Origin: LDYB01 sp037442385
GTDB lineage: Bacteria > Armatimonadota > Fimbriimonadia > Fimbriimonadales > GBS-DC
Direction: 5' to 3'
Assembly: GCA_037442385.1 (NCBI GenBank)
Contig: JBBIQJ010000123.1
Coordinates: forward strand, 1-7,887
Length of the DNA: 7,887 nucleotides
The translations under genes and the position numbers were made by a program. Shown in pieces: positions 1-6,286 of the stretch. How positions within the stretch are numbered: position 1 is the first letter of the stretch; every line of letters begins with the position of its first letter. The notes beneath the pieces were generated by a model. It was not told the DNA's origin, made no database searches, and saw only the letters and a program-made list of their open reading frames with translations.

Positions 1-129
1 GCCTCCAAAACCGCCGCCCCCGAAGCCGCCGAAGCCGCCGAAGCCGCCGAAGCCGCCAAGACCGCCACCGAGGCCCCCAAAGCCGCCAAAGCCGCCGAAG
101 CCGCCGAAGCCGCCAAAACCACCGCCTCC
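1..129 (-). repeat. Tandem 9-bp repeat encoding Gly-Gly-Phe triplets in the secretin
   Basis: On the plus strand the 9-base unit gaagccgcc occurs four times without interruption at 22-57. A second block at 79-123 has two copies of aaagccgcc, two of gaagccgcc and a decayed copy. Read on the minus strand these give repeated Gly-Phe-Gly (GGF) triplets, residues about 158-200 of the secretin, broken once by GGLGGGLGG. The repeat continues to the window edge, so its full length is unknown. Near-identical units suggest recent expansion by slippage or unequal exchange, so copy number may vary between strains. Confidence 0.9.
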
Positions 130-600
130 CATCATCGACATCTCGTACTGGGCATAGTTAATCTGGGTGGCGCCCAGCAGGGCGGCAATCAAGTTGGGGT
201 TGGCATAGTTCAGCTGGATTTTTTCGGGGATGTTGGTCGTTTGAGGCTGCTCCTCAGGCGTCTCGCCACCTGTTGTAATGGGCGTCTCTTCAGGCTGACG
301 CACAGTGATGTAGTAGACCCCGCTCTCCACGCGGTAGGTCAGATTCTGTTGACGCAAAATCGCATCCAGCGCCACCGAGAAGGGCACATCGGTCAGCGAG
401 ACCGTTACCGTGCCCTGCACATTCGGATCAAGCGAGTAGTTCGCGCCGACGCTATCGAACAGCTGTTTCAGCACATAACGGATGTCCGCCTGATCGTATT
501 TGACCGTAACACGGCGCTGGGAGATATCGTCCTGTGCGCTCGCTACGGTAAGGCTCAACAGAAGCCCGCAGACTATCAGCCACATCAGTTTCTTTACCAT
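1..600 (-). CDS. pilQ: PilQ-like type IV pilus secretin, N-terminal part (partial, runs off left edge)
   Basis: My translation of the minus strand from the ATG at 600 is open to base 1 (200 codons, no stop). Residues 1-22 form a Sec signal peptide: MVKK, a hydrophobic core, then ALA-type cleavage after A20-S21-A22. Residues about 31-100 look like a secretin/TonB short N-terminal (N0, STN) domain, with YVLKQLFDSVGANYSLDPNV followed by GTVTVSL, an ALDAIL helix and a final VYYITV strand. After an acidic/Pro linker (101-123), IQLNYANPNLIAALLG resembles the start of a secretin N1 domain, and then a Gly-Gly-Phe repeat begins near residue 158. The secretin pore domain must lie outside the window. 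In T4P systems PilQ is the outer-membrane ring through which the pilus passes, and PilP docks on its N domains. The start is backed by GGAGGG at 610-615, nine bases upstream. It follows pilP by 48 bases. Secretin identity is strong; 'PilQ' rests on the pilMNOP context. Confidence 0.88.
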   Translation of the reverse strand, partial: MVKKLMWLIVCGLLLSLTVASAQDDISQRRVTVKYDQADIRYVLKQLFDSVGANYSLDPNVQGTVTVSLTDVPFSVALDAILRQQNLTYRVESGVYYITVRQPEETPITTGGETPEEQPQTTNIPEKIQLNYANPNLIAALLGATQINYAQYEMSMMGGGGFGGFGGFGGFGGFGGLGGGLGGFGGFGGFGGFGGGGFGG

Positions 601-609
601 TGTCGTTTT

Positions 610-615
610 CCCTCC
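610..615 (-). promoter_or_regulatory. Ribosome binding site of pilQ
   Basis: GGAGGG on the minus strand, nine bases from the ATG at 600. It fixes the start of an open frame that leaves the window, and the protein begins directly with a signal peptide from that ATG. Confidence 0.75.
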
Positions 616-648
616 ACAGAATTATACGCTCAGGTATAGAAGGCGTTT

Positions 649-1389
649 CTAAATTCCGACACCTCCGCGTCCACGCGGTCCGCCTCCGCCGGGGGCGCCA
701 ACCCCGGGAGCGCCTGGTGCGGTGGGCATGCCAGGTGCGCCAGGAGCTCCTGGTGCGCCTGGGGCGCCTCGACCGCCGCCTGTGATTCCGGTACCGCCTC
801 CAGAAGGCGGCTCATAGGGCACACGCACCTCGCGCGGATTGCCTTTGGAACGGCGCAGAATGACGCCATCGAGAGTAATCGCTGCCACGCGGAATTCGCC
901 GACCATGTCGCCCGGCTGCACAATCATGGGGATTGGCTCGCCCTCTTGCTCGATAATCGCCGACACGGTGGAGCCAACGACGATTCCTGCCACACGACGG
1001 CGCGGCTGCGGTTCGTATGGCTCAGGAAGCTCCACTTTCGGGGGCGGGGTTGGCGACGCCAGCACGAAATAGAGGTTGGGGTTGAACGCATCACCCTGCA
1101 TCGCCTCTTCCTCTTCGGGAAGCGGAGCAAACGGGTCTTTGCGCGGCTTGAAAGCCACCTGTGTCGAAGTGCTGGGCGCAGGGGCGGATGGGGGTGGTGT
1201 GAACCCAGCCGGTGGAGTGGTCGGCGGGGTGGGTGTTACTCCATCGCCCGGACCTGGCTGACTGGCCACAGGGGGTTGCGTCTGGGGTGTTTCACCGCCA
1301 CCGCCGGTTAGCATGAAAATCGCCACGACGGCTATCACCACCAGCACAACGACCGCTATCACTATCGCCATCTGTGTTTCTTTTTTCAT
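649..1389 (-). CDS. pilP: PilP-like type IV pilus assembly protein with collagen-like C-terminal tail
   Basis: A 246-residue protein. A short cytoplasmic MKKETQ is followed by one strongly hydrophobic membrane segment (residues 7-27) and a Pro/Thr/Ser-rich linker (30-78). KDPFAPL (84-90) matches the DPF motif seen in PilP/GspC-type proteins. Residues 132-180 (RRVAGIVVGS, AIIEQEGEPIPMIVQPGDMVGEFRVAAITLDGVIL) match the small beta domain of PilP that contacts the secretin. The last 50 residues are Gly-Ala-Pro repeats ending in a Gly/Arg stretch. Proteobacterial PilP is usually a lipoprotein; here there is no lipobox cysteine, so anchoring is by the membrane helix. The start ATG has GAGGAG only two bases upstream and GGAAG further back, so the RBS is imperfect, but no better in-frame start precedes the hydrophobic segment. 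It lies 43 bases after pilO and before pilQ, as expected for a bridge between PilNO and PilQ. Confidence 0.8.
   Translation of the reverse strand: MKKETQMAIVIAVVVLVVIAVVAIFMLTGGGGETPQTQPPVASQPGPGDGVTPTPPTTPPAGFTPPPSAPAPSTSTQVAFKPRKDPFAPLPEEEEAMQGDAFNPNLYFVLASPTPPPKVELPEPYEPQPRRRVAGIVVGSTVSAIIEQEGEPIPMIVQPGDMVGEFRVAAITLDGVILRRSKGNPREVRVPYEPPSGGGTGITGGGRGAPGAPGAPGAPGMPTAPGAPGVGAPGGGGPRGRGGVGI
703..768 (-). repeat. Collagen-like Gly-Ala-Pro coding repeat in pilP
   Basis: Residues 208-229 of PilP read GAP four times in succession, then GMPTAPGAPG, a Gly-X-Y pattern with Pro or Ala in X and Y. The DNA shows matching imperfect 9-base units (ggtgcgcct and variants on the plus strand at about 730-770). 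The repeat is short next to true bacterial collagen-like proteins. Confidence 0.75.
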
Positions 1390-1432
1390 CGCTCCTCACT
1401 TCCTTCTTCCACGCGGTTGTTGTGTCTCCTGC

Positions 1433-2185
1433 TCAGGGTCCGCTGGCGCCCGGACCGCCACCGAAACTCATCGGGGCGCCCGGCATCGGTCCTGGGGGAC
1501 CGCCTCCGAACCCGCCTGGCATGCCCATGCCTCCGCCACCAGCACCGGGCGTAGAAGGCACGGGAGGACCTGCCTTATCCCCATTGCGTGGGTACACAAT
1601 CACGGTCATCGTGTAGGTGCCGATCAGGTTGGGACTCATCCCTTGAATGCTCAGCCCGTCGACCAGCACCACCAGATTGGGCACCTCGTTCCATTTTCGG
1701 ACATGGTTCAGTAATCCTTCAAAGGAGGAGGCGCGTACCTGCACGGTTCCCATCGGGAACACCAGCGCAATCGTGTTGATGGCGTTCGGATCGTTGGGAG
1801 GACCAGGCAAGGCAACATTATAGAGACGCTGGACGCCCGTCTTCTCGGGCCACGCTTCCAGTTTCTTACCGATTTCGCGCACCATGTTCTGCCAGCCCAT
1901 CCACGCTTTCAGGCGGTCGCTTAAATCGATGGTGTTTTTGGGCATCTTGGTGCGGTCAATCATGGCGAGCTGTTGCTCGGCTTCTTTGACCTTCTGCTCG
2001 GCGCGTTGCACCAGCGCCTGTGCTCGTGGAATCATCGCAACCTTCTGCTCCAGTTGTTGAATGTTCGCTTCATGGTAAGCGATATTCTGGAGCGTGGGAC
2101 GGATGCCGAGCAGAAAGATGGCTGCTGCGACATCGATTGTGAGCACCAGCCCGATGGCTACTTTTGCAAACATAGACAGGTTCAT
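1433..2185 (-). CDS. pilO: PilO-like type IV pilus inner-membrane protein
   Basis: PilO partners PilN in the inner membrane and sets the spacing between the pilus motor and secretin. The protein starts MNLSMFAK, followed by one membrane segment (about residues 9-28, VAIGLVLTIDVAAAIFLLGI) and a heptad-like coiled coil (about 35-80, many Q/E/K/A). The periplasmic domain at about 90-200 ends with VVLVDGLSIQG and TYTMTVIVY strands, the ferredoxin-like layout of PilO. The final 45 residues (from about 206) are Gly/Pro/Met-rich low complexity. I chose the ATG at 2185 (250 residues) over the ATG at 2191: TAAGGAGG at 2193-2200 lies seven bases from the first and only one from the second. It follows pilN by 12 bases, so translation is probably coupled. 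Sequence match alone is weak, as usual for PilO; topology and position between pilN and pilP carry the call. Confidence 0.8.
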   Translation of the reverse strand: MNLSMFAKVAIGLVLTIDVAAAIFLLGIRPTLQNIAYHEANIQQLEQKVAMIPRAQALVQRAEQKVKEAEQQLAMIDRTKMPKNTIDLSDRLKAWMGWQNMVREIGKKLEAWPEKTGVQRLYNVALPGPPNDPNAINTIALVFPMGTVQVRASSFEGLLNHVRKWNEVPNLVVLVDGLSIQGMSPNLIGTYTMTVIVYPRNGDKAGPPVPSTPGAGGGGMGMPGGFGGGPPGPMPGAPMSFGGGPGASGP

Positions 2186-2192
2186 GCCCATA

Positions 2193-2200
2193 CCTCCTTA
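2193..2200 (-). promoter_or_regulatory. Stop/Shine-Dalgarno overlap (TAAGGAGG) deciding the pilO start
   Basis: The pilN stop codon TAA (2198-2200) is the first part of TAAGGAGG. A ribosome ending pilN therefore sits on the pilO binding site. The spacing of seven bases to the ATG at 2185 makes that the preferred start over the ATG at 2191. Confidence 0.75.
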
Positions 2201-3028
2201 GATACCGATTCCGCGCCCGCCGAGTTGTGGGGGTGGTGCCGCGCCTCCACCCAATCCGCCAGGCATCCCGAAGCCGCCACCAGCCCCGCCGCCGATATTG
2301 AGAATGCTCGGCAGAGTGGGGGGAGCCATCGGCTCTTTAAGCGTGGCAACGACCTGGAAATTCATCAAGCCTGCTGGCGAGCCTGTGCTTTGACCTGTGC
2401 CTCCTGTGCCTCCCATGGGGGCGCCCAGCCCGAATCCCGCTCCCGGTCCACCTGCTGCTGTCAAGCCTCCCGCCATGGGACCTGCTGGAGCGCCGCCGCC
2501 AAAGGCGCCAAGCCCTCCTGCTTGCCCTCCCGTCGTGCCTGCGGGGTATCCGGGCATCTGGGTGGTCAGGCTCACCGCCGTGAAGAGGGGGCATTGATAC
2601 ATCGTTTGGAGATAAAGCCCGATCTCGCGAATCCCTTTGGCGTAGGCGCTAATCTGGAGCTGGTTCCCCTGCTGAATCTGCAAGGAGTCATAACGCACGC
2701 GCGGCGAGGTATACTGGTTCACTTTGCTGTAGAACTCTGGATATTTCAGGTTGTGCTGCTGAACAATGCGCACAGCTTCCGATTTCCCCAGGGTAAGCGC
2801 CGCGGCATTAATGAGCTGTTCCGCCTGCGAGTTGAGCGCATCCACCTGGCCTGCCTGGACTTCCAGCTCGGCTTTGCGAGCCTGGAGTTCGCCCAGTTTT
2901 GCGCGCGCGCTCACCAGCCAGAACGCCATCGCCGCGTTCACCAGGAAAAAGAGCAACACCAGCAGCGCGATGATTTGCTTGTTAACCTTCCGCTGGCGTA
3001 CATAATCCGGTACCAGATTCAGTTTCAT
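2198..3028 (-). CDS. pilN: PilN-like type IV pilus inner-membrane protein with Gly-rich insert and tail
   Basis: The N-terminus MKLNLVPDYV is the conserved PilN peptide (family form roughly I-N-L-L-P) that docks into PilM in the cytoplasm. A membrane helix follows (about 19-39), then a coiled coil (43-75). The periplasmic domain (about 85-158) ends in strands RYDSLQIQQGNQLQISAYA and helix GIREIGLYLQTMY. The expected last strand, MNFQVVATLKEP (222-233), comes only after a Gly/Ala/Pro-rich insert at residues 159-220, so the low-complexity segment appears to sit inside the ferredoxin-like fold. A second Gly/Pro tail runs from 245 to 276. At 276 residues it is longer than typical PilN (about 180-220). 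The start has GGAGG 11 bases upstream, embedded in the pilM stop. It lies 16 bases after pilM. Confidence 0.86.
   Translation of the reverse strand: MKLNLVPDYVRQRKVNKQIIALLVLLFFLVNAAMAFWLVSARAKLGELQARKAELEVQAGQVDALNSQAEQLINAAALTLGKSEAVRIVQQHNLKYPEFYSKVNQYTSPRVRYDSLQIQQGNQLQISAYAKGIREIGLYLQTMYQCPLFTAVSLTTQMPGYPAGTTGGQAGGLGAFGGGAPAGPMAGGLTAAGGPGAGFGLGAPMGGTGGTGQSTGSPAGLMNFQVVATLKEPMAPPTLPSILNIGGGAGGGFGMPGGLGGGAAPPPQLGGRGIGI
2369..2554 (-). other. Gly/Ala/Pro-rich low-complexity insert in PilN (residues 159-220)
   Basis: Between strand VSLTTQ and strand NFQVVATL the protein runs through about 60 residues dominated by Gly, Ala, Pro, Thr and Met with GGL, GGG and APMGG pieces. No hydrophobic helix or charged motif is seen. 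It would be disordered or extended in the periplasm. Confidence 0.7.
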
Positions 3029-3039
3029 CGTCTCTTATG

Positions 3040-3047
3040 CCTCCTTA
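3040..3047 (-). promoter_or_regulatory. Stop/Shine-Dalgarno overlap (TAAGGAGG) between pilM and pilN
   Basis: The pilM stop TAA (3045-3047) runs directly into GGAGG (3040-3044), 11 bases from the pilN ATG at 3028. It is the same eight-base arrangement as at the pilN-pilO junction and implies coupled translation of the three proteins that form one complex. Confidence 0.7.
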
Positions 3048-4358
3048 GAAGCTGGCATGAAGCCCCATCCCTATCGCCACCGCCAGCAAGTGGGCATTGT
3101 TGGCGACATATTCTGGACCGTGGCGCTTCACCTGCAAGGTCAGACCGCGTACAGGGTTCGCCACCACCACGGGGATTCCTATCGAGTTGGCGAGAAACTG
3201 ATCCAGATTGGGAATCACCGCCCCGCCGCCGCAGAGCAGAATCTGGGTGATTTCGATATCGGTATGGCGGCTACGGAAGTATTCCACTGAGCGCCGCACC
3301 TCGCTGACCAGCTCCTCCAGGAGGGGATAGATGGCGTGAAAGACCTCTATTTTGCGGCTGTCTGCGGGGGATTGAGCGGGCAAGCTGGGTTCTGCGCTGG
3401 GCGCTTCGGGTTCAGCAAAGGGCGAAGGAGGCGTCTCGGCTTCGGGCGCAGGCGGTTCCTCTCCCAGCCCAGGCACGCTGAACGGTGAAGGCGCGGCAGG
3501 GGAGTATGGTGTTCCCGGGGTGTAGGTCGGCTCCGGTCCCAGCCCGGGCGTATAAAACCCACCTGTGGGCGCGCCCGGAATGCCAAACGGCGAGCCGCCC
3601 ACAGGAATCTGATCCATCAGCACCTCTGCGAGCTGCACTTTGAGCTGTTCCGCTTCGCCCTCCGAAATCATAAGGCGCTCGGCGATGGCGCGGGTCAGCA
3701 TGTCGCCCCCTGTCGGCAGGATACGCGGGAAGCTCAGCAAGCCGCGATCGTAGATGTCGATGGAGGTCGCACTCGCGCCCAGGTTAATCACCGCCACCGC
3801 TTTGGTCTGCATCTCGGGCTGAGTCAGTAGCAGGCTTCGCCCCAGCGCCAGCGGCTCCACATCGATGGCGTACGGCTCCAGCCCCACCTTGTCGGCGACA
3901 TCCACCAGCCCGTCCACCGCGTCCTGCTGGGCGACCGCCAGAATAACCTCCATATTGGGGTCGTTGGGGTCTTCGTTGGGGCGATGAATCACTTCGTAGG
4001 CGGATTGAACGCGCGTATCTGCAAAGGGGATATTGCGCTGAATCTCCCAGTCCATGTGCTGGCGCAACTCCGCAGGGTTCATGCGAGGCACTTCCAGAAT
4101 GCGCACTACCACGGCGTTTTGCCCCGCCAGGGCGAACGCGCCGTGTTTGGCAGCAATGCCTGTGTCGGCAAGCAGTTTTTTCAAAGCTGCGGCAACCGCA
4201 TTTTTGTCGATGAGGCCTGCCGAGTCAACAGCGCCCTCCGGCGTGGGCGCAATCCCCACATTCGTCAACACAGGGGGACGCCCTGTCCGCACCTCCGCCA
4301 CTTTGATGAAGCGGGTGCCGATGTCAATCCCGACTACGCTACCCGGTTGCTTTGCCAT
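3045..4358 (-). CDS. pilM: PilM, actin-like ATPase of type IV pilus assembly, with Pro-rich insert
   Basis: PilM is a cytoplasmic FtsA/actin-fold protein that binds ATP and the N-terminal peptide of PilN, linking the pilus motor to the membrane complex. Actin-family signatures are clear: phosphate-1 GIDIGTRFIKVAEV (10-23), phosphate-2 INLGASATSIDIY (191-203) and the adenosine motif ILLCGGGAVIPNL (373-385). EVPRMNPAELRQHMDWEI (89-106) and FPRILPTGGDMLTRAIA (210-226) are typical PilM blocks. The protein has 437 residues against about 350 in most PilM. The excess is a Pro/Gly/Glu-rich insert at residues 253-335, between the EAEQLK helix and the LLEELVSEVRRSVEYF helix. The start ATG has AGGAG at 4368-4372, nine bases upstream. 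It lies 51 bases after ribF with no hairpin-plus-U terminator between, so co-transcription with ribF is likely. Confidence 0.93.
   Translation of the reverse strand: MAKQPGSVVGIDIGTRFIKVAEVRTGRPPVLTNVGIAPTPEGAVDSAGLIDKNAVAAALKKLLADTGIAAKHGAFALAGQNAVVVRILEVPRMNPAELRQHMDWEIQRNIPFADTRVQSAYEVIHRPNEDPNDPNMEVILAVAQQDAVDGLVDVADKVGLEPYAIDVEPLALGRSLLLTQPEMQTKAVAVINLGASATSIDIYDRGLLSFPRILPTGGDMLTRAIAERLMISEGEAEQLKVQLAEVLMDQIPVGGSPFGIPGAPTGGFYTPGLGPEPTYTPGTPYSPAAPSPFSVPGLGEEPPAPEAETPPSPFAEPEAPSAEPSLPAQSPADSRKIEVFHAIYPLLEELVSEVRRSVEYFRSRHTDIEITQILLCGGGAVIPNLDQFLANSIGIPVVVANPVRGLTLQVKRHGPEYVANNAHLLAVAIGMGLHASF
3354..3602 (-). other. Pro-rich low-complexity insert in PilM (residues 253-335)
   Basis: About 83 residues rich in Pro, Gly, Ala, Ser and Glu. 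The first half carries PG/TPG/YTPG pieces and aromatic Tyr/Phe; the second half is acidic (EEPPAPEAETPP, FAEPEAPSAEP). It sits in a loop of the actin fold that is short in typical PilM, so the ATP site and PilN groove should be intact. Confidence 0.75.
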
Positions 4359-4367
4359 AGGCCCTAT

Positions 4368-4372
4368 CTCCT
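4368..4372 (-). promoter_or_regulatory. Ribosome binding site of pilM
   Basis: AGGAG nine bases from the pilM ATG, in the 51-base gap after ribF. The gap shows no terminator and no clear promoter, so this independent RBS is the main way pilM translation is set apart from ribF. Confidence 0.65.
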
Positions 4373-4409
4373 GTTTGTTTCTCCAAAAAGGTTCGGCTTC
4401 CTGCCTAAA

Positions 4410-5408
4410 CTAAGAGTGTACCCCAAACAGTTCGCCATCGCCGAGGGGGTTCCTGCCACTTTGAGACGAGGCAGGCGGGAAAAAATCCCGATAAATCGCT
4501 TCTGTGCGTGCCACATCCTGCGCCATCTGTTGCTGCAACGCTTCCAGCGTCTCAAAAGCGACCTGCTCTCTCAACTTCGCCAGAAATTCCAGCGTCATCA
4601 GGCGCCCATACAGCGCCTGATGCGGAAAGCCTATCAGGTAGGCTTCAACGGGCGCCCCGTTGTTGGGGAACATCGGCGGCGTGCCGACGCTGACCGCCGC
4701 AGGATAGGCTTCACCCGCGACTGTTGCCCTACAAGCGTAGACGCCAGGCGCGGGACATACCAGATTCACCACCGGAACCAGGTTCGCCGTGGGGTAGCCC
4801 AGCGTGCGACCCCGCTGCGCGCCGCGTACCACCACGCCTTCCCAGTGGAACGGCTCGCCCAGCGCCTCGTATACGCTGTCCATCGCGCCATTTTGAACCC
4901 ACTGGCGCACGCGCGTGGAGGAAAGGCGCTCCCCCTTCTCGTCCACAACGGGGGCAATCGCCAGCACCTCGAAGCGACCATCCTGCCGCAGGAACGCCAC
5001 ATCGCCAGAACGCTCCGCGCCAAACCGAAAATCTTCACCCACTACCACCACGCGCGCATCCAGCCCTCGTATCAGAACCGTTTCCACGAATTCCTCAGCG
5101 GAAAGTCGCGAGAAGGCATCGGTGAAGGGCTGAACCACAATAAAATCTATCCCGAACGCATGCAACCGCTCGATACGGTGCGCCAGAGAACACAAAAGCG
5201 GCGGGGCATGCGAAGGCGACAGCACCTGCAAGGGATGGGGGTCAAAAGTGAACGCAACGGCAGGCAGCCCGCGCGCACGCGCCTGCTGAACCGCCGACTG
5301 AATCAGCGCCTGATGACCCCGATGCACCCCATCGAAAACGCCAATTGCCACAACACAGCCAGCGGGGAATGCCCTGACAAGCGACTCCACTCCTATGGTC
5401 CAGCTCAT
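4410..5408 (-). CDS. ribF: Bifunctional riboflavin kinase / FAD synthetase
   Basis: RibF phosphorylates riboflavin to FMN and then adenylylates FMN to FAD in the cytoplasm. The N-terminal FAD synthetase (nucleotidyltransferase) half shows GVFDGVHRGH (23-32, HxGH-type motif), FTFDPHP (53-59), VGEDFRFG (123-130) and SSTRVR (163-168). The C-terminal kinase half shows GRTLGYPTANL (200-210) with the conserved PTAN, PAPGVYA (219-225), VEAYLIGF (254-261) and the final LxxLR...D helix (276-299). The kinase loop usually written GTNPTF is GTPPMF here (242-247), and the Asp usual after VEhhLL is Gly260, so the kinase site is somewhat diverged. The last about 22 residues are a non-conserved tail. The ATG overlaps the truB stop as ATGA (5405-5408), the classic coupling arrangement, and no strong RBS precedes it. 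Confidence 0.95.
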   Translation of the reverse strand: MSWTIGVESLVRAFPAGCVVAIGVFDGVHRGHQALIQSAVQQARARGLPAVAFTFDPHPLQVLSPSHAPPLLCSLAHRIERLHAFGIDFIVVQPFTDAFSRLSAEEFVETVLIRGLDARVVVVGEDFRFGAERSGDVAFLRQDGRFEVLAIAPVVDEKGERLSSTRVRQWVQNGAMDSVYEALGEPFHWEGVVVRGAQRGRTLGYPTANLVPVVNLVCPAPGVYACRATVAGEAYPAAVSVGTPPMFPNNGAPVEAYLIGFPHQALYGRLMTLEFLAKLREQVAFETLEALQQQMAQDVARTEAIYRDFFPPASSQSGRNPLGDGELFGVHS

Positions 5409-6286
5409 GCACGAATCACCCGCACTGGTCGCAGTAGCGGCGGGAGCCAGCGCGCTATCAGGGCAATCTTATCGTCGTCTTCGGTGACCACCACGAAGCT
5501 ACCAGGCGTCCACAGGGGATGCTCCGCCTGCACGAAGTTGCCGTGGAGCAATCGCTCCAGCGCGGCGGGCGCAGGTTTCCAGCGCGGTAGGTGGCGAACC
5601 GCCTCAATCGGGGGGATCAGGGCGTTCTGAACGGTTTCGGCGTCGATGAAATGCTCCAGGGGCAGCGACTCTTCCAGCCGAAAGTGCCCCACAGCAGCGC
5701 GTATGAGTTGAATCAGATGCGCTCCCACCCCGGCAATTTGTCCCATGTCGTGGGCAATCGTGCGTACATAGGTTCCAGAGGAGCATTCCATTTCGAAGCG
5801 CGCGGTAGGGAACTCGCCCGGCGTGAAGTCCAGAATCTCGAATCGGTACACGGTGATAGGGCGCGGCTGGCGCTCCACCTCTTTGCCCTCGCGAGCCAGC
5901 TCGTGTAGCTTGCGCCCCCCCACGCGCAGGGCAGAATACATCGGCGGCGTCTGCCAGATTCGCCCCACGAACTGTTTGGCAATCTCGCGTACCCGCTCCA
6001 GAGTCAGGTGAGGCGCTGGGTGTTCCTCCAGCACCTGTCCGTCCGCGTCTTGCGTGTCGGTGGTCTTACCGAACACAATCGTGCCTCGATAATGCTTGGT
6101 GAGCGGCTGAATGTAGGGCACCAGTCGGGTGGCGCGCCCCAGACAGCACACTAACACCCCTTCGGCTAAGGGGTCCAGAGTGCCTGCATGTCCAATTTCT
6201 TTTTGACCACTGACCTGGCGCAGGTGGTCGATCACATCGTGCGAGGTGAGGCCCGAAGGCTTGTTGACATTCAGCACTCCATCCAT
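5405..6286 (-). CDS. truB: tRNA pseudouridine(55) synthase TruB
   Basis: TruB converts U55 in the T-loop of tRNA to pseudouridine. The 293-residue length is normal. Family motifs are present in order: GVLNVNKPSGLTSHDV (3-18), GHAGTLDPLAEGVLVCCLG (32-50) with catalytic Asp38, KHYRGTIVFGKTTDTQDADG (64-83), PPMYSALRVGGRKLHELAREG (114-134) and SSGTYVRTIAHDMG (169-182). The region from about 245 (LHGNFVQ to RPVRV) fits the small PUA-like RNA-binding tail. The ATG at 6286 has GAGGTG at 6292-6297, five bases upstream, inside the end of nrnA. The two reading frames overlap by 16 bases, and the truB stop overlaps the ribF start by four. Confidence 0.97.
   Translation of the reverse strand: MDGVLNVNKPSGLTSHDVIDHLRQVSGQKEIGHAGTLDPLAEGVLVCCLGRATRLVPYIQPLTKHYRGTIVFGKTTDTQDADGQVLEEHPAPHLTLERVREIAKQFVGRIWQTPPMYSALRVGGRKLHELAREGKEVERQPRPITVYRFEILDFTPGEFPTARFEMECSSGTYVRTIAHDMGQIAGVGAHLIQLIRAAVGHFRLEESLPLEHFIDAETVQNALIPPIEAVRHLPRWKPAPAALERLLHGNFVQAEHPLWTPGSFVVVTEDDDKIALIARWLPPLLRPVRVIRA

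Noticed and set aside
1..129. Short regular repeats as a possible CRISPR array
   Set aside because: The units are 9 bases with no spacers and are in frame as Gly-Gly-Phe codons of a secretin.
621..626. Perfect TATAAT on the minus strand between pilP and pilQ
   Set aside because: No -35 box is found (GAAACG at 17 bases), and the predicted transcript would start inside the pilQ ribosome binding site. Probably chance.
1973..3250. 425-codon open frame on the plus strand
   Set aside because: Antisense to pilO, pilN and the end of pilM; composition is Cys/His/Arg-heavy and no motif is recognisable.
1..4358. Type II secretion system instead of type IV pilus
   Set aside because: The membrane and secretin proteins could fit either system, but a separate actin-fold PilM and the PilN N-terminal peptide in the order M-N-O-P-Q are typical of T4P; GspL/GspM style fusion is absent.
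3984..5630. 548-codon open frame on the plus strand
   Set aside because: It lies antisense to pilM, ribF and truB, all with clear family motifs. The translation is rich in Arg/His/Cys without domain pattern, as expected for a shadow frame in GC-rich DNA.
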